A stretch of DNA of 64,000 nucleotides, taken from positions 1,922,001 through 1,986,000 of the forward strand of contig NZ_CP114052.1 of NCBI RefSeq assembly GCF_027125355.1, given 5' to 3'. Positions 44,705 to 54,426 of this stretch are shown here, piece after piece. The translations under genes were made by a program, and so were the position numbers. The notes beneath the pieces are model-generated. The model made no database searches. It saw nothing but the letters and a program-made list of their open reading frames with translations, and was not told where the DNA came from. The stretch's first letter is position 1, and every line of letters starts with the position of its first letter. This DNA is from Peptostreptococcus equinus (GTDB lineage Bacteria; Bacillota; Clostridia; Peptostreptococcales; Peptostreptococcaceae).

Positions 44705-46726
44705 CTATTTTTTCTCCTCTTCAATGTAGTTTTCTATTATTTCTTTAACCATATTATATGCATCATCAATATCTATATTTTTAAGTTGGGCACCAGCGAT
44801 ATCCATATGACCGCCACCGCCTATTTTTTCCATCATTATATGTACATTTATGTCCCCAAGAGATCTAGCACTTACAAATATAGTATCTCCCTTTTTTCCC
44901 AAAACAAAAGAAGCCTTTATATTTTTTATATTTAATAGCTCATCTGCTGCCTTTGCAATTACTATATTTACATTGTCAATTTCTTCATAAGAATAAGATA
45001 TACAAATTGTCTGATCAATAATCTCTGTTCTCTTTATTATATCTGCCTTTACCAAGAAATCTTCAGCATAAGAATTAAAAAATTGCTTTACTAATATTGT
45101 ATCTGCACCCATATTTCTTAGGAATGACGCTGCCTCAAAAGTTCTAACACCTGTCTTAAACTCAAAGTTCTTTGTATCCAGATATATACCACCCAGTAAA
45201 CCTTCAGCTGTTAGTTTATTTATCTTCATATCACTATCATTGTCAGTATACTGTATAAGTTCAGTTACCATTTCACAAGTAGATGATACATATATAGCAT
45301 GGAATAATAATACCGTATCGTTAATATAATCTACTCCTCTTCTATGGTGATCTATTACTACCACCCTATCAGATAAGTCTAACAATCCTTCATATTCGGT
45401 ATAAGCAGGTCTATGTGTATCAACCACTATTACTAGAGTATCTCTATCACAGATTCTCTCAGCCTTTTCATGATCAACAAACATATTTTCATAATATGGA
45501 TTTTCTTTTAGTCTATTTATAAATATTTCTACAGACTCTCCAATATTTTCCAATACCACATTTGCTTCTTTTCCATAATTTTTACATAAATCATATACAC
45601 CTACTGCAGCGCCCATAGCATCCATATCTGGATATTTATGACCCATAATAAGTATTTTTTCACTTTGATTAATAAGCTCTTTTAATGCTAGTCCAATCAA
45701 TCTAGATTTGACCTTTGTCTTTCTTTCAAATCCTTTTGACTTACCTCCATAAAAATTAAAACCTTTTTTATTTTTTATAGCAGCCTGGTCTCCACCTCTA
45801 CCTAAAGCCATATCAAGAGCTCCAGATGCAAAGTCACCAGTTTCCTCTATTGTGTCTCCATCATATCCACCACCTATACTAAATGTTATTGGTAGCTTAT
45901 TTCCATATTCTATTTCTTTAGCCTTATCTAATATAGAGAACTTAGTATTTTCAAGCTCTAGTACACTCTTTCTTCTCATAAAAAGAATATACTTGTCTGT
46001 AGCTATTTTTTCCACCAATGACCCAGTCTGATCTCCTAAGTTAGCTATCAATGTTTCTATTTCCATGGCTAGCAAAGGTCTCTTTTCTTCTGGTGTACTC
46101 TTAAGAACTTCTTCATAACCATCTATTTCTACTATTAATACTGCCTCTTTAGTATCATCACAATCTTGTCTAGCCTTTATAAGTTCAGTTTGATCAATCC
46201 AATACATTATTACTCTATAATCTGCACTTCCATCAGATTCGTCATCCATTTTTGTAAATGAATATTTAAGAAGATATCTTCTTCCTTTAAATTCAAAATC
46301 TTCCTCAATTACTTTATTTTCATCTAGAACTTTTCTCAGAGTAATATTACCTATTAAATTTTCAATATTAAGACCTACAGAGCTTGTATTATCTTCAATT
46401 CCAACCATTCTATTAAAAGATTTATTTGCCCATGTTATTTCACCATTCAACTCTAAAAAACAAAGAGGCAATGGTACGCTTAACAGAGTTTTTCTAGTTA
46501 GTTTATTACAGTTAAGCGATAAATTTTGTATTTTATCTTTTAAAATTTCTTCATCAGACTTTTTCTTCTTTATAATTAAAAATACCATTAGTATACATAA
46601 AATAATTCCTATAATACCAACGTTATTTTTACTATAAAGAGCATAAACACTGAATAAGAACACGGCTAAAATACATAAGTAATCTCCGTAGTAAAGTATA
46701 TTCTTGTTTTTGTCTTTGTTATTCAT
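44705..46726 (-). CDS. gdpP: Cyclic-di-AMP phosphodiesterase GdpP
   Basis: GdpP hydrolyses the second messenger c-di-AMP, which controls potassium, osmotic and wall homeostasis. The roughly 673-residue membrane protein has two N-terminal helices, a degenerate PAS domain, a degenerate GGDEF domain, then DHH (VVIDHHRRGVDY) and DHHA1 (GGGGHMDIAGAQL) domains. I start at MNNKDK, with GGAGG 5 bases upstream; an earlier TTG is less likely. It sits between a DUF2232 gene and rplI, a classic arrangement. Confidence 0.95.
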   Translation of the reverse strand: MNNKDKNKNILYYGDYLCILAVFLFSVYALYSKNNVGIIGIILCILMVFLIIKKKKSDEEILKDKIQNLSLNCNKLTRKTLLSVPLPLCFLELNGEITWANKSFNRMVGIEDNTSSVGLNIENLIGNITLRKVLDENKVIEEDFEFKGRRYLLKYSFTKMDDESDGSADYRVIMYWIDQTELIKARQDCDDTKEAVLIVEIDGYEEVLKSTPEEKRPLLAMEIETLIANLGDQTGSLVEKIATDKYILFMRRKSVLELENTKFSILDKAKEIEYGNKLPITFSIGGGYDGDTIEETGDFASGALDMALGRGGDQAAIKNKKGFNFYGGKSKGFERKTKVKSRLIGLALKELINQSEKILIMGHKYPDMDAMGAAVGVYDLCKNYGKEANVVLENIGESVEIFINRLKENPYYENMFVDHEKAERICDRDTLVIVVDTHRPAYTEYEGLLDLSDRVVVIDHHRRGVDYINDTVLLFHAIYVSSTCEMVTELIQYTDNDSDMKINKLTAEGLLGGIYLDTKNFEFKTGVRTFEAASFLRNMGADTILVKQFFNSYAEDFLVKADIIKRTEIIDQTICISYSYEEIDNVNIVIAKAADELLNIKNIKASFVLGKKGDTIFVSARSLGDINVHIMMEKIGGGGHMDIAGAQLKNIDIDDAYNMVKEIIENYIEEEKK

Positions 46727-46738
46727 TAAGTCCTCCAA

Positions 46739-47758
46739 CTATTTATCTACAGATAACCATCTATCCCTATAACCCATTGTATTGTCCAACATACCAATAA
46801 TAGCTAGACCAGGAGCTATACCCATAAATAAAATTATCAAAATAAAAAGTATCCAATTTACAGCTTTTTTTGTTTGAGACCAGTTTTTTACTATATAAAT
46901 AAATAAAGAAATACCTTGTAGTAAAAATAGTATGCTCATTACTGCTATATAATTACCAATTATAAATTCAGTATTTATTTCTTTATTGTAATATCCTACA
47001 AAAAATAATATCAAAATTGAAATAAATAAAACATATACTGGTTTTCCTGGTAGAACAAAGTTGTCTACTCCTATATGTTCAATTTTATTTGAATATACAT
47101 AATTTGATAGTCGAATTGCGACAAAGTAGCAAATTATTGAATATAATACAGCTTTAGCAAATATAAGAACTGCAAATATAGATCCTATATTTGATACTTT
47201 ACCCAATACACCAGTATCTTCAATCCTTTTTAAGTCTTGTGGACTCAAATTTTGTCTGTATATCGCAACGACTTTGTCAAGAATGCCCTGTAAGTTTTTT
47301 ATAATATCATTATCAAAAATATATTTCATAACAATATAATATAATGCTATACCTACAGCAAATACTAATATTGATAATAAAAATGTAGATATTGAAGCAT
47401 ATTGATTCTGCTTTACTTTTATCTTTTTAGATTCTTTTTCTTTTATTATATATATCTTTCTAATTCTTGAACCATTTATTATTATTCCACACAATAAACT
47501 TGGTATATAATATATCAAGGCTATTTTAATAGCCGCAATTTCTCCTCCCAACAGATATGTAATTGCTACACCCAACACAGTAAATGATATTGATATTAGA
47601 ATATGAGCCTGTATACTCACAATCATCAATACTAATGAGGCTAAAATTGATAAAAAATATATTTTTTCACCTATAAAAAATGTTAATATTGAAAAAACTA
47701 CAAATAATATAAGCGTAATTATATTTTTTCTAAATAATATACTTTCTTTAATTTCCAA
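46739..47758 (-). CDS. DUF2232 (YybS-like) membrane protein
   Basis: This protein of about 340 residues has eight or so membrane helices and matches the DUF2232/YybS family that usually precedes gdpP. Function is not established. I place the start at the TTG (47758) preceding EIKESILFRKN, because GGAGGTGG lies about 10 bases upstream; a longer reading adds residues with no membrane-protein character. It is 12 bases upstream of gdpP. Confidence 0.82.
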   Translation of the reverse strand: MEIKESILFRKNIITLILFVVFSILTFFIGEKIYFLSILASLVLMIVSIQAHILISISFTVLGVAITYLLGGEIAAIKIALIYYIPSLLCGIIINGSRIRKIYIIKEKESKKIKVKQNQYASISTFLLSILVFAVGIALYYIVMKYIFDNDIIKNLQGILDKVVAIYRQNLSPQDLKRIEDTGVLGKVSNIGSIFAVLIFAKAVLYSIICYFVAIRLSNYVYSNKIEHIGVDNFVLPGKPVYVLFISILILFFVGYYNKEINTEFIIGNYIAVMSILFLLQGISLFIYIVKNWSQTKKAVNWILFILIILFMGIAPGLAIIGMLDNTMGYRDRWLSVDK

Positions 47759-48004
47759 AAAGCTACCACCTCCTAAATTTACATTATATTTTATTATATC
47801 ATTTTTTAATAGTAATGTAAATTTAAGCACACAAGTTGTACTCAACTATTCTCAATAATTTCAAGTATCTGATTAAAAGTTTTGGAAATAATCATATAAT
47901 ATATCTTATTTTTCTTAAATGTATAAAAAAAGTAACTGAATTATAAAATTCAGTTACTTATATTCCAAAGATTTATAAATATATAAAGGGGTGAATTTTA
48001 TATA

Positions 48005-48772
48005 TTAATCTAAGTTTAATTTTTTATCTAATATATATACTGTTCCAATAAAGAACACTATTGATAATACTATTTCATAGATATTGTAGAATATTATTTT
48101 TTTTGTAATAGATTCTATCAACAAAATAGCACTTGTATTACTGCTATTTTCAATGAATGAATTTCCAAATAACATCTGTGACGACATTGATATTATATAT
48201 GCTGTTACAAAATAGAATATTATTGAAAATATATTCTTGTGTTTCTTAAGCTTTCCTATTTGTCCAAAAGAAAGAGCTAAATATATAAGCATTACACTTG
48301 AGAATGATGATATTAATGTATAAATAATAATATTAATGGCTAATGAGAAAGTCATATATTTGGCTACTTGGTCAAGTACCTTTATAAGCCCTTCCATATT
48401 TCCTTCATTTAAAAACAATCCAATACAAAAACAAGCTAATAGAACTACCAATGTGGTAAATATAGAAAAGAATACTATTGTAAAGGCTTTTGATAATACT
48501 ATTGTGCTTGTCTTAGCTGGTACTGTAAACATCAAATAACCTTCATCACTCAATAAAGACTTATTGAATCTAGTAATTGTGAATACCAATACCATTATAA
48601 ATGTTGTTACTATTACTACTACAAAGAAAAACATTGCCGTTCCTGATAATACACTGTCTACATTTTTGATAGTGGTAGCTAAAAGTATTGATGCTATAAT
48701 CATTAATAAGTAAGCTATTGAAAAAGTTTTAAATAATGACTTAAATTCGTATTTCATTAATTTTCCTAACAT
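48005..48772 (-). CDS. ABC transporter permease (YtrC/D-like)
   Basis: This 255-residue protein has about six membrane helices (MLGKLMKYEFKSLFKTFSIAYLLMIIASILL at the start) and no ATPase domain. It is the membrane partner of the ATP-binding protein directly upstream; its ATG overlaps that gene by 7 bases. The cargo is unknown; similar YtrA-controlled transporters respond to wall antibiotics or are linked to stress. Confidence 0.85.
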   Translation of the reverse strand: MLGKLMKYEFKSLFKTFSIAYLLMIIASILLATTIKNVDSVLSGTAMFFFVVVIVTTFIMVLVFTITRFNKSLLSDEGYLMFTVPAKTSTIVLSKAFTIVFFSIFTTLVVLLACFCIGLFLNEGNMEGLIKVLDQVAKYMTFSLAINIIIYTLISSFSSVMLIYLALSFGQIGKLKKHKNIFSIIFYFVTAYIISMSSQMLFGNSFIENSSNTSAILLIESITKKIIFYNIYEIVLSIVFFIGTVYILDKKLNLD

Positions 48773-49485
48773 CTGTATTCCTCCCTAAATATTGAATCTA
48801 TTGATTTTCCATATTTTTCTCTTAATTTATCTGTCTCTTCTTGAAGTAATATTTTTCCATCATTTATAAATATAACTTCATCACATATAGTTTCTATGTC
48901 ACTTATAAGGTGAGTAACTATCAGTAAACTAGAATCCTGAGGTAGATTAGTAAGTATAGTCTTCATAATATATGTTCTCGCAGCTGGATCAACACCTGCT
49001 ATAGGTTCATCTAAAATATAAAGATCTGCATTTCTCGACATTACTAAAATTAATTGTACTTTTTCCTTTGTTCCTTTAGATAATATTTTTAATTTTGAAT
49101 CTAATTTTATATTCATATCGCTAAACATATTCTCTGCCTTAAACCTATCAAAATCCTCATAAAAATCTTCAAAGAAATCGATAAGATCTTTTACCTTCAT
49201 CCAACTATTTAAATAGGTTCTTTCTGGCAAATAAGATATTTTTTTCTTAGTTTCTACTCCTATGGAATATCCATCTACTAATATTTGCCCAGAATCTATT
49301 GTAGTAAGTCCATTAATCATTTTAACAAGTGTAGATTTACCACAACCATTTGGTCCCAGAAAGGCAACTATTTTTCCCTTATCTATTGAAAAATCCATTC
49401 CATTTAAAACATTATTTTTGTCGTATGACTTGTAAACATCATTTACTACTAGTATTGAATCTTTGCATAAATCCTTATTAGTCAT
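48766..49485 (-). CDS. ABC transporter ATP-binding protein (YtrB-like)
   Basis: This ATPase of about 239 residues has Walker A GPNGCGKST, a modified signature LSKGTKEKV in place of LSGGQ, and Walker B LYILDEPIAGVDPAAR. The altered signature is common in the YtrB/EcsA type. I start at MTNKDL because GGAGG lies 8 bases upstream; that ATG overlaps the GntR gene stop as ATGACTAA, implying coupled translation. Confidence 0.9.
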   Translation of the reverse strand: MTNKDLCKDSILVVNDVYKSYDKNNVLNGMDFSIDKGKIVAFLGPNGCGKSTLVKMINGLTTIDSGQILVDGYSIGVETKKKISYLPERTYLNSWMKVKDLIDFFEDFYEDFDRFKAENMFSDMNIKLDSKLKILSKGTKEKVQLILVMSRNADLYILDEPIAGVDPAARTYIMKTILTNLPQDSSLLIVTHLISDIETICDEVIFINDGKILLQEETDKLREKYGKSIDSIFREEYRC

Positions 49486-49855
49486 TTGAAATACCTCCAT
49501 CTATTAATTCTATGAATATTTCTTTGATTTCCATTTTCTTGAATCCCATTTTCTCTAAAGTTTTTATAGTTTTTTCTAACTCTTCAATTACCATCTTGTT
49601 TCTTAATTTTTTAATCAATGTAACATCCTCCGTAACGAATCTTCCCTTGGTTCTTTGTGAATGTAATAGACCTTGATTTTCTAATTCACCTAAAGCTCTT
49701 TGTATTGTATTTGGGTTAATTTCAAATTCTGCTGCTAAAGTTCTTACGGGTTCTAATTGTTGTCCCGGTTCATAATGTCCTGATATTATTTTTGTTTTTA
49801 TAATATCTATAATCTGTATATATAGCGGAACATTATTATCAAAATTGTATTGCAT
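49478..49855 (-). CDS. GntR-family repressor, YtrA subfamily
   Basis: This 125-residue protein has a GntR winged helix (PLYIQIIDIIKTKIISGHYEPGQQLEPVRTLAAEFEINPNTIQRALGELENQGL) and only a short C-terminal helical tail, as in YtrA-type regulators of ABC operons. AAAGGAGG precedes the start. It is the first gene of the repressor-ATPase-permease operon. A near-consensus promoter overlapped by an 18-bp inverted repeat lies upstream, suggesting autorepression. Confidence 0.92.
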   Translation of the reverse strand: MQYNFDNNVPLYIQIIDIIKTKIISGHYEPGQQLEPVRTLAAEFEINPNTIQRALGELENQGLLHSQRTKGRFVTEDVTLIKKLRNKMVIEELEKTIKTLEKMGFKKMEIKEIFIELIDGGISND

Positions 49856-49867
49856 AATATAATCCTC

Positions 49868-49919
49868 CTTTTGTATAATTGTATTGCTGTGTTACTTCTT
49901 TAATACAATTATACAAAAG
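49868..49919. promoter_or_regulatory. Operator: 18-bp perfect inverted repeat
   Basis: CTTTTGTATAATTGTATT (49868-49885) and its exact reverse complement (49902-49919) flank a 16-base spacer. One arm contains the -10 box and the other abuts the ribosome binding site of the GntR gene, so a bound repressor would shut the operon. Confidence 0.82.
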
Positions 49920-49936
49920 CGGATATATAATGTCAA
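49908..49936 (-). promoter_or_regulatory. Promoter of GntR-ABC operon
   Basis: TTGACA (49931-49936) and TATAAT (49908-49913) with a 17-base spacer form a consensus promoter. The -10 is inside the operator. Confidence 0.9.
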
Positions 49937-49946
49937 CAATAAATTT

Positions 49947-50001
49947 TATATATAGTAAAAAAATCACGTTTTTTTATCACGTGATTTTTTTACTATATAT
50001 A
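49947..50001. terminator. Long terminator after the YeeE/YedE gene
   Basis: A perfect 23-bp inverted repeat (49947-49969 and 49979-50001), with ATCACGT/ACGTGAT at its tip and runs of seven A and seven T inside the arms, ends the YeeE/YedE transcript before the GntR promoter. Confidence 0.82.
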
Positions 50002-50043
50002 AGCTTTATTGATTCTATTAGTTGCTTAACCTATATTACAAAA

Positions 50044-51318
50044 TTATAAATTTACTTTCTTGGCTAAAATATTTCCTAATATACCACCTATAGCGAGAAA
50101 CACCAAGAATATCCATCCAGACAAAGAAAAATTGGCAATAGGTGTATATAAGGCTCCTACATTGCATCCATTAGATAACCTTGTACCAAATCCCATAGAA
50201 AATCCGCCTAATACATAGAATAGTGCTTCTTTTGAATTTATCTTTAGTTCAGAATAAAAAGTCTGCTTAAATATTCCCGCTGTTAGTAAATACATTGCTG
50301 TTCCCACAACAATTCCAAAATTCTGTACATTTATAGGATGTGAGAAAAATGGCATAGAAAAAGCTACATCAGGCATCAAAGTAAAATTAGATAGTGACTT
50401 TGAACTTACACCAAATAACATTAAGAATTTACCAAACCATAAACCATATGGAGTAGAGGCCCCCCAACCGGCCTTTGTAACACCCATTAAGATTGTAAAT
50501 ATTACCGCTATAATTATAGCTGCAGTTTTTAGAGTCCATGAACGTACAAAAATTCTCTTATACATCTCTTCTGAAAATATACTGTGTTTTACTGTATCAA
50601 ATTCACCAATATTATTTTCTACTAGCTGCATTTCTTCACTGGCATGCCCAAAATAAGTATTATTTTTCTTTCTATTACTTTCATATTTATAAGATATATA
50701 TACTACTAAAAAGCAAAAACATCCTGTCAAAATCATAGCTCCCAAATAACCTTCCAAGCCATCAAACTTAAATAAATCAGGTAGGTATATTCCTCCATAT
50801 CCTATCTTTGTTCCTGTGGGTGAAGATATTATGGATTTATTTACCCACGCTTGGCTATTTTGTATAGGAAAACCTATAAATACTCCAAAACAGAAGAAAA
50901 TCAAAGTTATAATAGCTCTAGGTAGACCTGTAACTAAGTCTGTAAGCACGCCTGAAGCACAACATGATGAAAATGCCATTCCAAATCCAAATAGTATACC
51001 ACCCAACAACAATCCAGTATTTATAGGATTTATCCAAAGATCAAATTTACTTGGATCATGTTTAAATAAAACTGCCGTACTCATTAAAGCAGTTATGAAA
51101 AACATAAACATCATAGTTCTAAGTAGCCTAGTAGATCCTGTTCTAAAAGACCTATTTATAGATCCTGCAAAACCACTATAACCTCTAGTCAATGTATATC
51201 CAAGACCTATACCAATGACCAATCTAAAAAATAATATATCACTTTCCAAATAGAATCTTCCAAATACTAAACTAAGTAGTATTAAAATAAACCCTATTAT
51301 TCTTTCTCTTTTGTTCAT
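50044..51318 (-). CDS. YeeE/YedE-family sulfur (thiosulfate or selenium) transporter
   Basis: This 424-residue membrane protein has two YeeE/YedE-type halves. Conserved Cys lie in AFSSCCASGVLTDL (first half) and RLSNGCNVGALYTPIANFSLSGW (second half), the positions that relay thiosulfate in characterised members. Related YedE proteins are linked to selenium metabolism. It is 15 bases downstream of a CoA-disulfide reductase-rhodanese fusion, so uptake of reduced sulfur or selenium coupled to reduction is likely. Confidence 0.87.
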   Translation of the reverse strand: MNKRERIIGFILILLSLVFGRFYLESDILFFRLVIGIGLGYTLTRGYSGFAGSINRSFRTGSTRLLRTMMFMFFITALMSTAVLFKHDPSKFDLWINPINTGLLLGGILFGFGMAFSSCCASGVLTDLVTGLPRAIITLIFFCFGVFIGFPIQNSQAWVNKSIISSPTGTKIGYGGIYLPDLFKFDGLEGYLGAMILTGCFCFLVVYISYKYESNRKKNNTYFGHASEEMQLVENNIGEFDTVKHSIFSEEMYKRIFVRSWTLKTAAIIIAVIFTILMGVTKAGWGASTPYGLWFGKFLMLFGVSSKSLSNFTLMPDVAFSMPFFSHPINVQNFGIVVGTAMYLLTAGIFKQTFYSELKINSKEALFYVLGGFSMGFGTRLSNGCNVGALYTPIANFSLSGWIFLVFLAIGGILGNILAKKVNL

Positions 51319-51332
51319 TTTTCCTCCTATTT

Positions 51333-53030
51333 TTACTCAAAATTATATCCTGTCAGTATAGATTTTCTATCACTAGTCATATCATTAAAGTATTCATAAT
51401 AGCTAAGTGCTAAAAATGATCCTTGTATATTCACTATATTATAAAAACCATATCCTTTTAGAGCCTGTATTACATAATAACTATTCCAAGATGTCCTACA
51501 GTGAACGTATACAGTCTTATCTCTAGGTATTTCTTCTATCCTATTTCTTATCTCTTCAATTGGAATATTCTTTGCACCTATAATATGAGATTTTTCGTAA
51601 GCATCCCTTCCTCTAACATCTATTATGTATTCACCATTTTCTACTAAATCCCTAACCTTTGTATGTGAAATTTGTTTGTATTCGCCATTTAAATAATTAA
51701 GTCCTGCCAAAGCCGCAAAATTTACAGCATCCTTTGCAGTAGAAAATGCGGGTGCATAGCAAAGTTCTAATTCTTTCATATCTTCCAACTTGGCATTCAT
51801 AGATATTAAGGTTGCTATCACATTTACTCTTTGAATTACATTACCTTTACCTATTGCCTGAGAACCCAATATCTTACCACTTGGATATTGATATATTACC
51901 TTTAAATGTATAGGATTTGCATCTGGCATAAGACCAACTTTATCATTTGGCATTACAAAAGATGTTCTATAATCAATATTATTTTTAATACACTGACTTT
52001 CATTTAATCCTGTAGAAGCCGCATTCATATCAAACAACCTAATACATGATGAACCTATTACACCAGTATTTGATATACTTTTCCCAAATAATGCGTCCGC
52101 GACATTTCTAGCCTGCTTTTGAGCAGGACCTGCTAGAGCAAGTTTCATTTTTTCATTTGTAATTGAATTAAATGTTTCTATGCAATCACCTATTGCATAT
52201 ACGTCTTGTAGATTGGTCATATAATTATGATTCACTAATATAGCTCCTGTTTGTCCGGTTTTTATACCAGATTTTATAGCAAAATCAATACTTGGTTTTA
52301 CACCTATAGCAAGAATTACTGCCTGAGCTTCTATCACTTTACCGCTTTTTAAAAGTATACTTGAATCATTAATTTCAACTAGTGAATCCGATAAAATAAG
52401 TTTTATACCATTATCATATAGTTCTTTATGGAGCATCTGTATCATATCATAGTCAAAATTGTTTAATATTTGGTTTGATGCCTCAACTAAACTTATATTT
52501 TTACCTGATTTTCTCATACATTCTGCAACTTCAACTCCTATAAATCCACCACCTATTACAGCCACATCTTTTACATTTTTTTTATTTAAATACTCATCAA
52601 TCATTCTAATATCATTTACATTTTTAACTGTAAAAACATTATTGCTATCTACATTTTTTATTGAAGAAGGCTTAATAGCGTGCGCTCCCGGAGATAATAT
52701 TAAATAGTCATATGTATCTTCAAACTCCTTCATAGTAAGCAAATTTCTTACTATTATTTTATGTTGATCTGCCTTAATTTCTATTACTTCATGATTTGTT
52801 AAAGCATCCAAATTAAATGTTTCTTTAAAAGATTGTGGATTATGTAAAATTAAATCATCTGTATTTTTAATTTCCCCACTGAAAAAATTAGGTAAACAGC
52901 AGTTCGAAAAAGAAATATCCGGTCCTTTATCATAAATCTGTATGTCTGCATTTTCATCCAAACGTCTAATTCTAGCTGCAGCAGATGCTCCTCCAGCTAC
53001 ACCACCTATTACTATATATCTTTTTTTCAT
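51333..53030 (-). CDS. CoA-disulfide reductase/NADH oxidase family flavoprotein with rhodanese domain
   Basis: This 565-residue protein has an FAD/NAD pyridine-nucleotide-disulfide oxidoreductase core (GGVAGGASAAARIRR; VIGGGFIGVEVAECM; VYAIGDCIE) and a C-terminal rhodanese domain (about 460-550) with active site HCRTSWNSYY. The redox Cys region reads FSNCCLPN where relatives have NCGLPY. Such fusions reduce polysulfide or CoA persulfide. I start at MKKRYIV with AAAGGGAG upstream. It is the first gene of an operon with the YeeE/YedE transporter. Confidence 0.9.
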   Translation of the reverse strand: MKKRYIVIGGVAGGASAAARIRRLDENADIQIYDKGPDISFSNCCLPNFFSGEIKNTDDLILHNPQSFKETFNLDALTNHEVIEIKADQHKIIVRNLLTMKEFEDTYDYLILSPGAHAIKPSSIKNVDSNNVFTVKNVNDIRMIDEYLNKKNVKDVAVIGGGFIGVEVAECMRKSGKNISLVEASNQILNNFDYDMIQMLHKELYDNGIKLILSDSLVEINDSSILLKSGKVIEAQAVILAIGVKPSIDFAIKSGIKTGQTGAILVNHNYMTNLQDVYAIGDCIETFNSITNEKMKLALAGPAQKQARNVADALFGKSISNTGVIGSSCIRLFDMNAASTGLNESQCIKNNIDYRTSFVMPNDKVGLMPDANPIHLKVIYQYPSGKILGSQAIGKGNVIQRVNVIATLISMNAKLEDMKELELCYAPAFSTAKDAVNFAALAGLNYLNGEYKQISHTKVRDLVENGEYIIDVRGRDAYEKSHIIGAKNIPIEEIRNRIEEIPRDKTVYVHCRTSWNSYYVIQALKGYGFYNIVNIQGSFLALSYYEYFNDMTSDRKSILTGYNFE

Positions 53031-53220
53031 AGCACACTCCCTTTCTACGTTTTTAAACATGTGAACATTATAAATTAAAAAATATTAATTTTCAATATCA
53101 ATTATTAAATTTCACTTAAAATATTCTATTTATATTAGTTTTTAGTTTTTTTATTATATAAAATAAATGTTTTATATAACTTATTTGAAAAATAATATAT
53201 CCCAAAATTAGTAAACAAAA

Positions 53221-53247
53221 AAATCGCTGCATAATATGCAGCGATTT
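53221..53247 (-). terminator. Terminator of rpsF-ssb-rpsR
   Basis: AAATCGCTGCAT and ATGCAGCGATTT form a 12-bp stem followed on the minus strand by seven Ts. Confidence 0.93.
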
Positions 53248-53269
53248 GTTATGTTTACTAATTTAGATA

Positions 53270-53497
53270 TTATTCTACTGTGTATGGTAATAAAGCTACG
53301 TTTCTAGCAAGCTTTATAGCCTTTGTAAGCTCTCTCTGGTGCTTTGCACAAACGCCAGTTATTCTTCTAGGAAGTATTTTACCTCTTTCAGTAACATACT
53401 TTTCTAGTCTCTGATAGTTCTTGTAATCTATAACTATATTTTTATCAGCACAGAACTGACAAACTCTTTTCTTCTTACGTCTTTTCTTGTTTATCAT
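53270..53497 (-). CDS. rpsR: 30S ribosomal protein S18
   Basis: S18 binds the platform of the 30S subunit with S6. The 75-residue protein starts [19 protein letters not shown] and contains [28 protein letters not shown], the S18 signature. GAGGAG precedes the start. It ends the rpsF-ssb-rpsR operon. Confidence 0.98.
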   Translation of the reverse strand: MINKKRRKKKRVCQFCADKNIVIDYKNYQRLEKYVTERGKILPRRITGVCAKHQRELTKAIKLARNVALLPYTVE

Positions 53498-53522
53498 TAC
53501 TTAGTTTCTCCTCTCCATTAGA

Positions 53523-53966
53523 TTAAAATGGTACGTCATCGTCATCTACGGCAGAAAACTCTGATGGGCTCACTACACCGCTTGGTTCAAACTTTGGAGC
53601 TTCATAATTTGAATCCCCTGTATTTGGCATAGCAGCGGGAGCTGTTCCCTTGCTTTCAAGAGCCTGTATATTACGACCTGATACCTTAGTGAAGTTTCTT
53701 TTTTCTCCATTAGGAGTTTCATATCTATCTACTCTGATAGAACCTTGAACACCCACTAATCTTCCTTTTGTAATATAGTTTGCACAAAATTCAGCTGGCT
53801 TACCCATTATCTCAACTGGTATAAAATCAGTTGTTGTAGAGCCATCTCTATTTTTATATTCTCTATCAATAGCTAATGTAAAAGTAGCCACTGGTGTACC
53901 AGAACCTGGAATATATCTTAATTCTGGATCTTTAGTTAATCTTCCAACTAATACAACATTATTCAT
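53523..53966 (-). CDS. ssb: Single-stranded DNA-binding protein
   Basis: SSB coats single-stranded DNA and recruits repair and replication enzymes. The 147-residue protein has the OB fold (MNNVVLVGRLTKDPELRYIPGSGTPVATFTLA) and the acidic C-terminal tip DDDDVPF that binds partners. It lies between rpsF and rpsR, the standard position near the origin in Firmicutes. Confidence 0.98.
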   Translation of the reverse strand: MNNVVLVGRLTKDPELRYIPGSGTPVATFTLAIDREYKNRDGSTTTDFIPVEIMGKPAEFCANYITKGRLVGVQGSIRVDRYETPNGEKRNFTKVSGRNIQALESKGTAPAAMPNTGDSNYEAPKFEPSGVVSPSEFSAVDDDDVPF

Positions 53967-53980
53967 ATTAACACCACCTA

Positions 53981-54271
53981 TTATTTTTCTTCTTGCGCAA
54001 CTATGACATGTCTTATTACATCTTCACTTATCTTTAATCTTCTGTCTAATTCTTTTGGTAATTCAACAGTTGCCTTGAAGTTTACTAGTGTATAAACACC
54101 ATCTCTAAACTTCTGGATTGGATAAGCTAATTTTCTACTTCCCCAAACATCTACTTCACCAACTTCACCGTTAGCTTCAGTTATTATGTTCTTGATTGAG
54201 TTTAGTACAGCTTCTCTAGCTTCATCATCTAGAGTTGGCTTTACTATATAAAGTACTTCATAAGCTTTCAT
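53981..54271 (-). CDS. rpsF: 30S ribosomal protein S6
   Basis: S6 pairs with S18 in the 30S platform. The 96-residue protein reads MKAYEVLYIVKPTLDDEAREAV, with RKLAYPIQKFRDGVYTLVNF, as expected. Of two nearby ATGs I take the second, with GGGAGG 8 bases upstream. A hairpin leader precedes it. Confidence 0.98.
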   Translation of the reverse strand: MKAYEVLYIVKPTLDDEAREAVLNSIKNIITEANGEVGEVDVWGSRKLAYPIQKFRDGVYTLVNFKATVELPKELDRRLKISEDVIRHVIVAQEEK

Positions 54272-54298
54272 TCATTTCACCTCCCTTTGGACTATACG

Positions 54299-54318
54299 GC
54301 TCCGATCCTACTCGGAGC
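54299..54318 (-). promoter_or_regulatory. S6/S18-type leader hairpin
   Basis: In the rpsF leader GCTCCGA and TCGGAGC form a 7-bp stem with loop GTAGGA, followed by CCG. It resembles the conserved leader to which the S6-S18 complex binds for autoregulation. The match is by eye, not covariance. Confidence 0.65.
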
Positions 54319-54351
54319 AGAGACAAGAATTTCAAATTCTCATACCAAAAT

Positions 54352-54380
54352 ATTTTACTACAAAAGATGTAATAAGTCAA
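54352..54380 (-). promoter_or_regulatory. Promoter of rpsF-ssb-rpsR
   Basis: TTGACT (54375-54380) and TAAAAT (54352-54357) with a 17-base spacer lie about 80 bases before rpsF. Confidence 0.82.
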
Positions 54381-54426
54381 TAGTTTGCACTTTTATTGTA
54401 TTATATTATTCTACCTATTATAAAAA

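Noticed and set aside
49947..50001. The 55-base palindrome as a small mobile element
   Set aside because: It has no target duplication or second copy in the window, and its position after a stop codon with T runs fits a terminator.
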